Source: Eucalyptus grandis (taxonomy: Eukaryota; Streptophyta; Magnoliopsida; Myrtales; Myrtaceae). From it: a DNA stretch of 64,000 nt. A program made the translations under genes and the position numbers. Under the pieces are notes generated by a model. That model was given only the letters and a program-made list of their open reading frames with translations. It made no database searches and was not told the origin of the DNA. Each line of letters starts with the position of its first letter. Within the stretch, counting starts at the first letter, position 1. Location of the stretch: positions 22,519,561 through 22,583,560 of the forward strand of contig NC_052618.1 of assembly GCF_016545825.1 (NCBI RefSeq), read 5' to 3'. Shown one piece after another: positions 48,439 through 60,944 of this stretch.

Positions 48439-49300
48439 CTCACTTGAAGTGATTATTCACGCTTAATGTAATGTGGAACTCGCACATAAAATCCTAAAGT
48501 TCCGCTTCTACAAAATCATTGCTCCAAATTGACTTCAGTCAAAACCCACAGCTCAAAGACACTATAATCTACTATTTCTATAAAATCTCATAACTCAATA
48601 ACTCAAAAATTGGACTTCGTAGTTCAATTTGCTAAACTTCGAATTTGTGCCTAACCCAGAAAGTTACTCCGTTTGAATGAATAAAAGACTTGAATCCTTA
48701 TTGGGCGTTGCAATGTGTGTCATGGTGTCTACATCGCATACATGGAATCTCTCTTCTTTTTATTCTTCTTCCCTTATTTTCTCTCTCTCGTTTTGTTTTT
48801 TCTTTCCCGTGCATTGCTTTCGGTCCTCTCTCTCTCTGTCTCTCTCTCTAAAATCAATTTCCTAATGCACAATATTCTAGTTTCCCAACTAATCAGGTTA
48901 AATTAGGATCAATTAGGGCAACAGTATCTTCTGCACCATTTCTTCTTCTCATTTTTCTTGTGGGCCCCCACCCTTTGACAGGTCAAGATATTAACATTAT
49001 ATATCTTCATGAAGTCTGAGAGACCGACCATAAAAAAAAGAAGTCTGAGAGGCGTCCATTTGAATCACCGGATGCCCCGGTGCCTTCACTCTCTTGGCAA
49101 TCTTGTAAGAGAACGGTAGGGTTTAAACATACAATGACGACGATGAAAATCCCCTCGGGGGGGAGATCAAAATCTTTGGACGAGACTGTTCCCGTCGCGC
49201 CTTGTCAAATGCACGCCGTACGATTCAGCAACATTACATTTAAGACCGACCTATAGCAGGGATCGAATTGCTTGGGGAGCACCTAGTTAGTGTCAGGAGA
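48439..49300. other. Intergenic DNA with (TC)n microsatellite
   Basis: A CT-rich run lies at about 48822-48850. No exon or RNA gene was recognised. Confidence 0.5.
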
Positions 49301-49986
49301 TTTTCCTGTCTAATCTTTGGAAGGACGTGGCTGTCGCGTTTCTAGCTTGGGAAGTTCCAATGAAAATCTTGCGGCTTTTTTTATGCCACTCTTATCTCTC
49401 CTTTTTTATGGATATAATGTCAGAGCTTCAATCCTAACCCTCATTCAACACCGTTCGGCGGACCTCCCCTTCAACGGTGAGAAAGGGCGCTGGACACCCA
49501 CCAACTTTTGGCAAGCTGGACATAGGATCCATCCTCTCCGATTGTCGCACGAAATCTCAGATTACGATCAAACGCCTCCAAATGCCGGTCCTAAACGACC
49601 AAATCTCGTCTCGACATATGCCCCAAGAGTCTATTAAGCGGCGCAACCTCTTTTTGGATTAATCTGCTAACCTAGCCAATCACATGACAAGAAAAATCGC
49701 GATAGAGATCCACTCCTGATCCCGGGGCGAAGCACGGATTTCCGCACGAGTTCTAGATTTCACCTAGGCCTCATCTACCCGTACCATCCGAACGGTAAGC
49801 CTTGGCGGTATTTAGGCCTGTTAGGTAGCTATCGCCCCGATTTGGTAGACCCTGGAGCCTTCATTAGAATCGTGGGCATGCACGGCGAGCATATAGCCTT
49901 TCCAAGTGTCGCAAAAGGAGCGTGTAGAAAGCACAGCTCCATCGTCACCTTAGGAAAACCTCCCCTCTCCATTCTCCGTTAAAAGC
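49301..49986 (+). promoter_or_regulatory. Upstream region of SCPL-3
   Basis: A segment at 49435-49650 (cctccccttcaacggtgaga, then ccatcctctcc, then gagtctattaagcgg) has a diverged counterpart at 59385-59700, in front of the SCPL remnant. This is therefore conserved 5'-flanking DNA of this SCPL subgroup and a candidate promoter. A clear TATA box was not identified. Confidence 0.5.
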
Positions 49987-52900
49987 ATGAAGCCGCGGGC
50001 CCTTCAAGGTCCTGCTCTCTGTCTTCTCTTCTGTCTTCTCTTCCAGTCTGGACTGTCCCAAACGGTGGTCAAGTTGCTTCCCGGATTGCCTGGAGACCTC
50101 CCTTTTTATCTCGAAACCGGGTCTGTGACATTCCCTTTCACTGATTTGTACTGCTGTCCTTCTCTCCGTTTCTCTCTGTCTCTCTGTCTCTCTTTCTTTG
50201 CGTACTCCTCTGAATCTTTGTATGTTGTGACTGATCCTTTACCCCTTTTTTTCTTGTTTTAGATACATTGGAGTTGGGGAGTTGGATGATGTTCAACTTT
50301 TTTATTACTTTGTCGAGTCGGAGAGGAGCCCGAGAGATGACCCTCTGGTGCTATGGCTCACGGGCGGCCCCGGTTGCTCTGCTCTCTCCGGACTGATTTA
50401 TGAGATCGGTGAGTCCTCCTCTAAACCTTTGCCTTTGCCAAAACACAGGTCAAGAGAAACCAAGCTGAGCCTGTCGGATGTGGTGGTCAACCGCCGAGAG
50501 TGAAATCTAAGATTCCTAATTTTCATGGTCACCGTCTTACTGTCTTAATCAATTAATACCCTTTTGTTTGCAAATCGAACTCCATACTCGTGGGAGGTTG
50601 ATTTCGAGGCTTCAGGCACAACAAGATTGTAGCTGACAACCAACCTTTAGAAATCGATTACTACTTTCCTAGGCGAATAGTTACTATATTATGTCTCTTA
50701 TGTCAATGACACAAAAGGGGATATTAGATAAATGGAATTAAGAGACAATGACATTTCTTCTTAGTTCAAAAAGTAAGTTCATGTGGCACTTGAATTTTGC
50801 AGGCCGTTGCATGCAGTAAGTTGATTACGGCATGATAAATGGACATGTCATTAAATTTTGAAATTTTATGTATTCTAATACGGATGTTCATTACATGTAA
50901 TGTAGGTCCATTTACGTTCAATTACGAGAAATCTACTAGATTCAGACCAGCACTCAAATTGAATGATTATTCATGGACAAAGGTAACAAGAATTCATTTA
51001 TGCTACATGAACCTCTTAATTTGATTGGACAACCGTTGAGTATACCATATTTCTAGTCTTATATATTAGCAAGCCGTTCATGATTAGCTCTGTTCACTAC
51101 ACAGGTGGCGAATATTATATTCTTAGATCAGCCTGTTGGGACTGGATTTTCTTATGCTAATAGCTGGGAAAGTTATAATATGAACGACAACATTTCGGTC
51201 GCAGAATCTTACGAATTTCTAAGGAAGGTAAAGTCAAAAAGAGAATTTTTATTTAAAGGAGAGTCTCTACATAATTAATACTATTAATCTCTTTTTAATC
51301 TTTTGGCCTTGTTGCTTGATCTAGTGGCTTAAGCTCCATCCCCAGTTTTTGAGCAACCCACTCTACATTGCTGGGGACTCTTACTCGGGTGTCACTGTTC
51401 CAATGGTCGCTTTAGAAGTTGATAAAGGTATCATTATTTATTCATTTTTTCTTCCTCGTGAGTAACCATTTTATATTTGCAATTCTACATGTCGATATTT
51501 TTATATTTCAAAAAGTTTCGAATAAAAAAGCCCAAGTGTGTAGTCCCCAAATTCAAATTAACCAAAAAATAAGAAAAATATAAGTCAATTCAAACGCGTC
51601 CTAAAAGACGATTTTGTTTGTTTCTTTTGGGGATCATGGTCCGTTATGATTTATACCAGGAAATGAAGCCGGTTTGGAGCCTAAGATCAATCTTAAGGTA
51701 ACTATCGCCATCATCACATTAGTACACTCATTATTTTGCATTTCCTTTTTGAAAGAATGAAACTTATCGGTTCAATTTGATTCAGGGCTACGTACTCGGA
51801 AACCCTCTAACAAATTATAATAGTGACCTGAATTCAAGAGTCCCATTTGCTCATCTGAAGGGTCTTATATCAAATGAGCTATATGAGGTAAAGACTTATG
51901 CTTTTTCTACGGCATATCACGAGACAAATTTTTTTCATGTTTTTTGTTATTGCCTAGTGCGTGAAAAGATTGATTGAGACGCATACTACATGTATTAGAT
52001 GTAGACGTGCATCGTTATTTTTAGAACGAAATACAAATTCATAAAATTTTCTTAATTATCAAGACTAATATCATAAAAAGCGAGAAAACAAAAGGTAAAA
52101 GTATGTGTTCTGAGATTTTTGCCCACACCAAATATTTCTCCACGAATCACTTATTTTTATTTAACATTTGATTCCAAAATTAATGTCCATCTTATATATG
52201 TATTCCAGTCAGCTAAAACAGATTGTAATGGCAAGTACTTAAACGTCAACGAAAGCAATGCTGATTGCGTCGACGATATTAAAGCTGTGAACCTGGTTAG
52301 TTGGCATTCATTCTTCTTTTCTTTCCTTCCTCTTTATTTCTTTATTATTTCTTTCTGTCTTTTTTCCCTTTTTGATCAATATTTTTTTATTATTGGAAAT
52401 TCCATGTATTGAACCTAGACTTTTTGCTAACTATAGTGCCTGGAGAATATAAATACGGGAAGCATACTGGAACCGAAATGCGTGACTCAGGCTCCCAAAT
52501 CGACGGTGAGTGATAGGTGGGACCCGACCTTAATAAATCGAGACCGTTCACCTCTCCTTTTGCCGACGCAGAGAGCTCCCCGGGTTTGGTGCCGGGTAAG
52601 TGTCAACTATTTAGCATCATAATGTAATCTATAATTAGAAACATCGCTTATTTTTCTTTTTACCTTTTAACTAATTTAATTTTAGGAAAAATGACGTAAA
52701 CAGTCCCGGCATTTTGGCTCAATATGTAATTTGGTCATTGGATTTTAAATTTGTTTAATATAACCTCTAAACTTTCATCAAATGTGCAATTTAATTCGTT
52801 CAATATAGTCCTTGAGCTTTTGATTCATATTTAATATAGTCATTGAACTATATGAAAATATTTAATATAGTCATTCTAGTAATTTGAGACCAGGGATTAC

Positions 52901-54794
52901 TTGAACATTTCATACAATTCATGGATTATATTGAATATATATTAAAATTTCAGGACTATATTGAATAAATTAAAAGTTTATGGACCACTTACAAATTGAG
53001 CTAAAGTCAGGGATCATATTGAACAAATTAAAAGTTTAAGGACCAAATTGTATGTTGGGCTAAAGTTCAGGGACTGTTTGTGTTATTTTCCTTTAATTTT
53101 AGCCACATATGCACTTTGACTTTTCTATACTCAAAATACCTAAAACTTCCATAATATATAAATATTAACACATAGATTCGAGTATAAGGTTTTCATAAAT
53201 TATTGGAATTTGAATAATATATATATATAATTCTGACGAGAAAACAAGATGTCATTTTTTGTTTTGTTAAAGTAGACGTGACTTAATTAATTAGATATTT
53301 GCTGGACCATCATCTTCATTGTTCAAATTACTACTTTTTCGGATTAGTTTGATCCTCTACTTCATCATCCATTCTCTACTCAAGAATATCAAATGCACGT
53401 TAACATTTACGTTCAAGAGAAACGGGAAAGAAAAGAGTAATGTTCACATCATTGATTATTAGCCACACCATACAATACAAATTTGTTACGCTGTAATTAG
53501 TATCCATTTATATCAAAATTCGATAATTAATATATCATTAAAGAACAAGGCTAGAAATTAGAAATGAAAAATCTCGAAATCTGATGATCTACCTATTTTC
53601 GTGATAATAACAAAAATTAAAGAATGTCTTGTGAAATTGTCTTGTGAAATATTCCTAATACAAAGAATCATGATCAAATTGCAAAGTTCCCAGCTCAATT
53701 CAGTAACCTTGTTTTTCAATGTAGAATTATAATTATCTCTATTCCTATATCTGGGCTAGCGATAAAGCGGTTCAAGATGCTCTTCATATCCGAGAGGTAT
53801 GTCAATTTGTGATGATGATATAGTAAAATCACTCTTTAATCTTTTGCTCTTTTTTTTTATTATCTATTTTTGGTCTATGTTTTGTGATGTGTTTAATGAT
53901 AAGCCAGGGGACAATTGAGGAGTGGGTAAGGTGCAATAAGACTTTATCTTACACATCCAATGTCCTAGTTGTCATTGACATACATAAAGAGCTCATAAAA
54001 AGAGGATTTCGAGCGCTTATTTATAGGTAATGAAGCACTGCTTTGCAATGTGATTTATGGCTCATAGTCGACCTACTTACTTCATTTAATATTACTCTTT
54101 CTTAATGTGTAGTGGTGATCACGACATGGTCATCCCGTACGTGGGAACTCAAGCCTCGATCGACACACTGAATATGACGATTTCTACAGATTGGCACGCG
54201 TGGTTCGTTGATGGACAAGTTGCTGGGTCTGGTTTCATAACAACCTCCTAACTATTGCATAGTTCACTTTCTATATAACTTGTCCCGACATTGCAGTACT
54301 TATGCTGATTTTATTGAATGAGGCTCCTGCATGTTCGATACTCGGTGAAAGTAATATGCTGTCCATCCGAGTTCCTTAGGATAATATCGCAAAGTGCATG
54401 TATAGCATCTACACAATTTATCCTTTTTTTATTTTTATTTTTATTATACCTTCTATTGGGTATCTCAATTGTTTGTGCATGCTTTGCTCTCTTTTCTTTC
54501 TTGTAGGTATGCCACGCTATACTCTTCCTTTCCATCCCTGTTAACATTTGCAACCGTCAAGGTAAAGAAATTCATATCGTATATTTTCTTCCTTACAAGC
54601 CCTTTTCTCTTAGCTTTTTCACATTTTCATATCTTAATTTCAACGAAAATGGCTCCTTAGAAGTCGCGAACCATACGTTGAAAGTGGTGTTATATGAACT
54701 CTTCGTGCAGGGAGCGGGACACACGGCTCCAGAATACAAGCCCGAGGAATGTTTTGCGCTGATTAGTAGGTGGTTCGATTATTTTTACATTTAA
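49987..54794 (+). CDS. Serine carboxypeptidase-like protein SCPL-3 (14 exons, 470 aa)
   Basis: Exons: 49987-50120, 50263-50408, 50906-50982, 51105-51227, 51325-51427, 51660-51697, 51786-51887, 52209-52295, 52437-52595, 53725-53796, 53908-54026, 54113-54226, 54507-54561, 54711-54794; 1413 nt, open. The exon plan and phases match SCPL-1 and -2, but the protein is clearly diverged. The start gives a signal peptide (hydrophobic residues 10-24). Family motifs are canonical here: WLTGGPGCS (76-84), IAGDSYSG with Ser179, GDHD (388-391) and GAGHTAPEY with His447. Potential N-glycosylation sites include NIS, NES, NKT and NMT. Proposed role: a vacuolar clade-I SCPL acyltransferase or carboxypeptidase; the LTGGPGCS and GAGHTAPEY forms are typical of the acyltransferase-rich clade. 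Intron 9 (1.1 kb) hosts a MITE. All introns are GT-AG, unlike intron 13 of SCPL-1 and -2. Confidence 0.93.
52685..53092. mobile_element. Foldback MITE in intron 9 of SCPL-3
   Basis: The left end ggaaaaatgacgtaaacagt mirrors the right end read in reverse (aggaaaataacacaaacagt). The interior is built from inverted pairs such as tttaatatagtcattgaact and agttcagggactgtttg. It has no coding capacity and lies well clear of splice sites. Confidence 0.75.
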
Positions 54795-55181
54795 CTTGCG
54801 CTTGTAGCTCCCTTTTAGTTCAACTATTTATATGATAAAAAAATTGTCGATGTAATAATTTTTCGGTGCTCCGATTTGGGAATGATGCTGAAATGGATAT
54901 CCTTGTCATCTCTACGAATTCCGGATTTGATTGAGCTCCCGAGACATCTAACATTGTGACACCTCAAAGAGTTTTTTCTTGCAGGAATGTTGTTGATGAG
55001 TGGTAACACCGCTCTCAATAAGTAACTCATGGAGAATACATACTTTACATTTTTTTAATACATTGATCTATCTCATATAATATGCGTTCAATACCTTGAT
55101 AGTCAAACTGTTTAAGAGGGGCCCCAAAGGCACCGTTGACATGATCCTCAATAAGTAATTGGGAGCATCGCTCTATTATAC
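54795..55181. other. SCPL-3 3' flank
   Basis: Probable 3' untranslated region followed by DNA with a small repeat: ctcaataagtaact at 55013 and ctcaataagtaatt at 55148. Nothing else was recognised. Confidence 0.5.
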
Positions 55182-55186
55182 ACCTC
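55182..55186. repeat. Target-site duplication, left copy (ACCTC)
   Basis: ACCTC stands directly before the TGTGACAG start of the LTR and is repeated exactly at 58498-58502 after its TGACA end. Confidence 0.9.
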
Positions 55187-58100
55187 TGTGACAGCCTGAA
55201 TTTTTAGATTTCGTTTTCGATTAAATAAATCGGGCATTTTATCGATGCGCCAATAGTGTTATTCTCTGAGCTGATCACTCATGAGATAACTGGACTATCT
55301 GGGGAAATAATTAAGAAATCTAAATGCAATTGGACTTGAGAATTCGACCAAGAGTCGACTGCTCGACCGTGTTGGTTTGCAAGGGTCATTACGGTACCGT
55401 CAGAGATCGATTAGAGATTAGAGATAGGTTGACTCGACTGAGATATGTGATCAAATTGTATGTCAACTCAACTGAGATATGTGATTAAATTGTAGGTGAT
55501 TCCATTTGGTTGCAAAATTCTCATCGATCGGCACTAAATTGATTTTCTGTCGTTTTGATACCTGGTGCCCGTAATTGAAATATCGAGATTTTTATGATAA
55601 TCGAAAGTCGCCAATATGTTAGAGATGTACATTGTGACTTGAGATAAATTTATCATGGGTCAATTGCACCAAAAATTCCGAAAAGTTATCCGGTAGACTA
55701 AGTCACGCTAAAAGCGCGCTGGATTAAAAATAACTGCGAATTTGAACTTGATTTCAGAAATTGAAAGTTATGTGGTGTCACGAACTATTTTAGAAACGTT
55801 GACTCATCCTCTGAAGATTTTTCAGAGATTCTGAAATTTTTACAGAAAATTGTTTCGGACGTTGCAGAAATTAGTGGAAAAATTCAAATGGGCCAAATTA
55901 AAGGAAATTTGAACTTGTAAGCTGAGCTATTTGATAAGGGGCACTTGTAGGAATTCTACGGGCTTTTTCTTCATTCAAATTGGGACCTCAATTTGGGAAA
56001 TTGAAGTTTAATTTGAGCTAAATTCGGAACTTAGGATGAGGGGTGCATTATTTGCATCAAAATGGATTTATTTTGGATTTATGCTTGTTGGAAAGTATTA
56101 TTGGACAAGTGGATAAGTATGAAGAAAATTGGGGGGACAAGCATTTATGAAAATTGGACCTTTCTCTTAATTTTTCTACCCTTTCTACCCTTATCCCTGC
56201 CGGTCTCCCTCTTTTCTATAAACGACATCGTCTCTCTCTCGGTTCGATTCACTCGTACCAACATATCTGGCAGAACTCCTCCCCATCGTGACTCTTCTTC
56301 ATGTGCCTCTCCACGTGGCGTTGAAGTTGCTACTATCTGTTGCTCCACCAGCGAAGACTTCCCCGAATTCCACCGAACGTCCATCTTCCACCGAAAACAA
56401 CCTAGCCCCTGCCATGTCTTTGTGCGCTGCGCGTCCACAGCCCAGCCCTCCTTGGTCAACAGCCTCCATCGAGTTGAAGCCCACGAAGACCGAAGCCAGC
56501 GAAGTCCACGTTTCACTGAGTCTTTGTTTCGTCCGCAATGCCAGCGCCACACGTCTGAGTCTCCTCCAACAGCAACGCGCCTGCACCATCTTTGGTCAAC
56601 CATCTCCACAATTCTTCCTCTCCTGCGTGTCTTCATTCCAACGGACCATCATGTTGGCTTCTCCAGTTGCCGTGAATTCTAGCAAAGTCAGCCCACGGTT
56701 GGGCCCTCCTTTAGCCCACGTGATAGCAGCTCCTTTGGGCCGTGTCTTCAGCCCAGCGAAGAAGTCAGGCCAGCCATGTGAATGTAATCTTCAGCCCTTG
56801 AAGCCCAGCCACGACAGGCCCAATTCTGTAGCCCAGTACTGCAGCCAGCCCACCTTCAGTTAGATTTGAAGCCCAACCCAAGTTAAAAGCAAATCTCAGA
56901 TTTGGGCTGTGATTTGTTGGGCCGATTTTAGGTCTAGTCCAAGCCCTCGGGTGTCGTCGTGAGCCTAGGTTCGGCCGTCGTCATGTTGAACCGGTTTCCG
57001 CAAGTAACCGGTGAGTTTATACTCTAAACACTACTTAGTAGGCTAATAACGTTTAATAGGTGTTTAGATTTATTTTATTAGGAATTAGGTGGTTAGTTAG
57101 ATCGAATTAGAAATTTAATTATTTAATTGAGCATGTTAAGTGGTTAGCATGGTTTAGCTAAGGCATAAATAAATTATACTGTTTATCTAGAAGGGTTCGG
57201 GAATTTTCCGAGTCCGTATTGGTATTTAATTTAATAATTTTGGCCTAGCTTAGTATTTTTAGAAATTGAATTAATTGATTAATTAATTAATTTTCGAAAT
57301 TAGTTAATTATTAATTATTTTTCCAAAAATTAGGTCAGGATAGCCGATGACTGGAATTTCGTGCTGATTGCAATGGTGTGGTTAAATTCTGAAATTGAGT
57401 GTTAAATTATGCAAATTGAGTGCTGATTGGATTTTTAGTATTTAATTCCAAAAATTGTGAATTTCCAATATTTATTCAAAAAATTGCGAATGTAAGGTTT
57501 TGACACCGAAAATAGTTTTTAGTATTATATGAAATAGTGGGATTTCAAAAAAGAAGAATATCAATTTTTATGGGTCAAGTTGACCGTGTACCCACACACG
57601 AGTAATTTCATGTGAATTTCTAATACGAAGAAAAAGGTCAGGCTCACTATTTTAATTAAAGCATTTGAGTGCAATGCACGATGCCCTGGGCCGTATTTGA
57701 GTGATCGTGTGATGATTGAGAGAAATCTTCCCGGGCTGTTAAGTTGGACATTATCTCTAGTTGGGATACCCCTGGACAACGGGAAGCCGGTCACAATAGA
57801 TTTTGGACCCTATACTCCTTCGAGAAAGTTGTCTAAAAGAGACATGTTGTGCTCAATGGGGTAAAACGAAGCCCAGCAATGCCAAAAGACTGCCGAATAA
57901 AGAGTAGGCCGTGCTATATGCCGAGATCAAAACTAGAAACACATGATTAATTAAGTGTGTCATTTCAATTATTGGAGCTTATTTGTTTCTCATGTGCTCA
58001 TGTTGTTTGTGATATAAATTGTATTGACCTACAGGGCGAATCTGAGACAAGATAAGTCTCATTGATTGTGTGATTGTGTGATTAGGATACTTCTTGGCAT

Positions 58101-58497
58101 ATTTCCCTCCTAATCGGGGTTTAGAGCTTAAACCCGCTGAGATTATATCTCACCCCATTGTGGGACAACATTTTCAGGGTCGTCGAGTGGAGGACCTGGA
58201 GCTGAGGGAGGTGATCGGAAGCATAGGTTAGTTAGGACCGCTTCTTTTTGGAATGCTAGTTTTTTGTAGTCTTTTGACCATAGACTTTTGAACATGACTC
58301 GGTGTATATATAAAAACATGTTTGTTTGTGATTCTATTATCCTGCTTTTCTATTCCGAGATGATTATTGTTAGGGGATTTATAATCTGTTTCCGCATGTG
58401 CAATAAAACAAAAAGGGTCGGCGACTAGTCTTTGGAAGTCGCAAAATTTTATTGACCAAAGAGGGATGGGTACACGCTCAGGGTTCGGGGCGTGACA
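55187..58497. mobile_element. Solo LTR of a long-LTR retrotransposon, 3311 bp
   Basis: Begins TGTGACAGCC and ends GGGGCGTGACA, flanked by perfect 5-bp ACCTC duplications. This is the hallmark of one LTR left after recombination between the two LTRs of an inserted element. The ends and the length suggest a Gypsy-type element, possibly of the Tekay/Del chromovirus group; that lineage is inferred only. The outer parts are AT-rich and align with the second LTR at 60945. The core (about 56140-56990) is GC-rich with overlapping open stretches on both strands and repeated agccca motifs. No reverse transcriptase or integrase is present. Confidence 0.93.
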
Positions 58498-58502
58498 ACC
58501 TC

Positions 58503-59384
58503 CCTGGTCATTGAATGATTGATGGAAATGCAGCCTGTAACGGCTCAACAATGGAACTTTTTAAAAGGCTACTTATTGCTATTGGTTGTCTGTAAAAGAA
58601 AAAAAAAATAGTGCTTTTTTTTTGGTTTCGCATAAGAAAGTTTGGAGGGATGTGGACCATGTGTAGGCGTCTTCTAACTTGTGGGCTAGACCTTACAATA
58701 CCCACACACAAGTGTGCGATTTTGGCACAATTATTAGGCACAGTTAGCCTTTTGTACACTCGTGGATAAAAAGTAGCACTAACCGTCTATTAATTGTTAT
58801 TTTTTTTGTTTCGTGCTGCTATTTTGCTAATCTTTCTTAGTCATGTCTCAACTTTGAAAAGTTGTATTTGTTCAATCGATATTTTTCAGAAGTTATGAAA
58901 TTCAGAATTAAAAAAAACTATTTCGTTATTATTTTTATTATTTATTACTATTACAATTTTTATTCCAAATTGTGATAGGTCTTTCAATGTAATCTTAGAA
59001 TGTACCTGTTCACTTTGCAACCTTTCTTGTTCATTAAGACCGAGACAATACAACGGTTTTGGAATCAATGAAAAAGTCTGGTTGAAGTTTTTTTCCATAA
59101 AAATTATAACTATCTTTTCAATTGTTTCCCTTGAGAGATTATGAAAAAAATACTAGAATTACTATATGATATTCTCGATTGAGACTTTGTTTTATCGTTG
59201 AGGATTTTTGCCAATGACCATTAACAATATAGTGGGGCAAATAATTCCTTAAAGACAGTGTTATCACGCTTCAAAGTTTGATTTCATTCTATCCAATCCA
59301 AAGCATTTTGCCAACAATTGCAAGGGAGGTCAAATGTTTTGTTAACTACTTAATGTCTTTTTTCTGAAGTTGGCGTCAAATGCT
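58503..59384. other. Intergenic DNA, nothing recognised
   Basis: AT-rich DNA that was contiguous with the SCPL-3 3' flank before the LTR inserted. No gene or repeat partner was found. Confidence 0.5.
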
Positions 59385-60270
59385 TCAATCCTCATTTTCC
59401 CTTATTCAAACTGGGGTTGGTGTACCTCCCCTTCAACGGTGAAGGTGAGAAGGGGCGATGATGAGCCCCTTCACGTTTTGCAGCTAAACATATGATCCAT
59501 CCTCTAATTCCAAAACTCGTAATGGGATTAGAATAAAAGACACAGACAAAACTTTCACTTTCTAGCTCATTACACTTCACGAGCGACCAAAAATCCTGGA
59601 CAAATCTCGGTCGTTTATCAAATGACGCGAAAATACCATTTTACATGGATAAATCTCGGGGTCCTTATCGCATGAGTCCATTAAGCGGGGCATGTCATGA
59701 CATTGCATTTTACGAGAAATCTTTCCGTAGCCATTTTTTGGGAATTCAACTAGAAGCAGACCTACTATAAAAGTGCATTCATATTCATGGAAAGGTAACA
59801 AGAATTTGATTCACTCCTCTGCTGGGGGACTTTCGCTGCATCAGTTCCCATCATTAAAATTGGTTAATTTTTGCAGGTCGCAAATATTATATTCTTGGAT
59901 GATCCTGTCGGAACCGGATTCTCTAAATGACAAATGTTCAATATCCAAGATATTTATATTCAAGATGTTTCAACGAACCATTTAAAAAAAATATTTTCTA
60001 AAAATAATTGTTTATATAATACAAAAGAATAAGTCAATGAATATATATATATATATATATTAATTATCAACAACAATTTATATCTCAATATTTTTTTGAT
60101 GATGAAGTTGACTATTTTTTTCTTGACAATATGAGCAATCATTTTTAGGAAAAATAAATCATTACATTTCCGTGAACCAAACACTCTTGATTTTACTATG
60201 ATATTTTGCTGCTTGAGCTTTGATTTAGTGGCTTACATGGCTGCCCTTTGAGTATCCGAGCAACCCCCTC
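59385..60270 (+). pseudogene. SCPL pseudogene fragment with its 5' flank
   Basis: 59385-59700 resembles the upstream region of SCPL-3. At 59785-59800 the sequence tattcatggaaaggtaacaa matches the end of exon 3 and its donor. 59877-59925 matches the start of exon 4, encoding [16 protein letters not shown], followed at once by a stop. 60222-60270 matches the intron 4 acceptor and the start of exon 5 (WL..HP..L.NP pattern, here WLTWLPFEYPSNP). Exons 1, 2, most of 3, the rest of 4 and all exons after 5 are missing, including the catalytic Ser, Asp and His. It derives from an SCPL-3-like paralogue and is not functional. Confidence 0.85.
60041..60060. repeat. (AT)n microsatellite
   Basis: An uninterrupted run of about ten AT units inside the SCPL remnant's decayed intron. 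Confidence 0.9.
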
Positions 60271-60455
60271 AACTTATGTGCAATGCTCTTTTGAGCGTCA
60301 TAACTTTTTCTCCTATCATTTAAATGTTATATAACTTTTGAATCAATCAGTTGAGTGCCATAATATATTCAAACCGTTCATCACAGGTGCCATGCCACTC
60401 CGGATTTTTGGCATTTAAGTGACGTTTATTATCATTCTATTTTTATAATTTTCAG

Positions 60456-60624
60456 TTGCCCATGGTAAACCAAACAGGAGGGCAAGAAAGTGTGTGGTAC
60501 CAAGAATTAATTCACCTTTTGTTAGTAGAGAAGTTGTATTTGATGAGTCCCAAAAACTATTGGGCAAGAGTGATTGTGTTAGTGTTTATATGGATAGGGA
60601 GATGTTCAATTTAAGTTGGAGTTG
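60456..60624 (+). pseudogene. Possible Copia-type polyprotein scrap
   Basis: The reading AHGKPNRRARKCVVPRIN followed by SPFVSREVVFDESQKLLG recalls the segment between integrase and reverse transcriptase in Ty1/Copia elements, where a K..RARKC stretch precedes a VSRDVVFDES motif. It ends at a stop after DREMFNLSWS. No neighbouring domain is seen. Support rests on one motif. Confidence 0.4.
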
Positions 60625-60944
60625 AAACCATAAACTCCTAAAGTTGATGGTGCTAGCATGTTAATAAACACAAATAGTGCTTATAGAGAGGTAGAGCTTA
60701 TAGAACTAATGGTTGTCGTAATTGTTGGGTTTAACAAGGTGCATGTTTGATCTCTTGATAGGTATGCATGCGATGATTTTGCTTTATCTGAGGTTGAGGA
60801 AGTTGTGTAGGAAAATCTTTGTGGAGAAGTTAATAAATGCAAGTGGAGTTGGGATTCTAATGAGGTCCAAGGTTATGGCGAAGTTCATGTATAACTTGGA
60901 TTTCAAGGATATTGGTGGCGGTTGAGCCCATAAGGGCCTATGGG
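60625..60944. other. Anonymous DNA before the second LTR
   Basis: May belong to the same Copia-like scrap. An open stretch at 60722-60925 has no family signature. Confidence 0.4.

Noticed and set aside
56062..56863. Overlapping open frames of 160-206 codons on both strands inside the solo LTR
   Set aside because: They coincide with a GC-rich core where stops are rare in every frame, show no domain and are not conserved in the sister LTR.
60722..60925. 67-codon open frame next to the second LTR
   Set aside because: No recognisable motif or conserved neighbour; too short to support alone.
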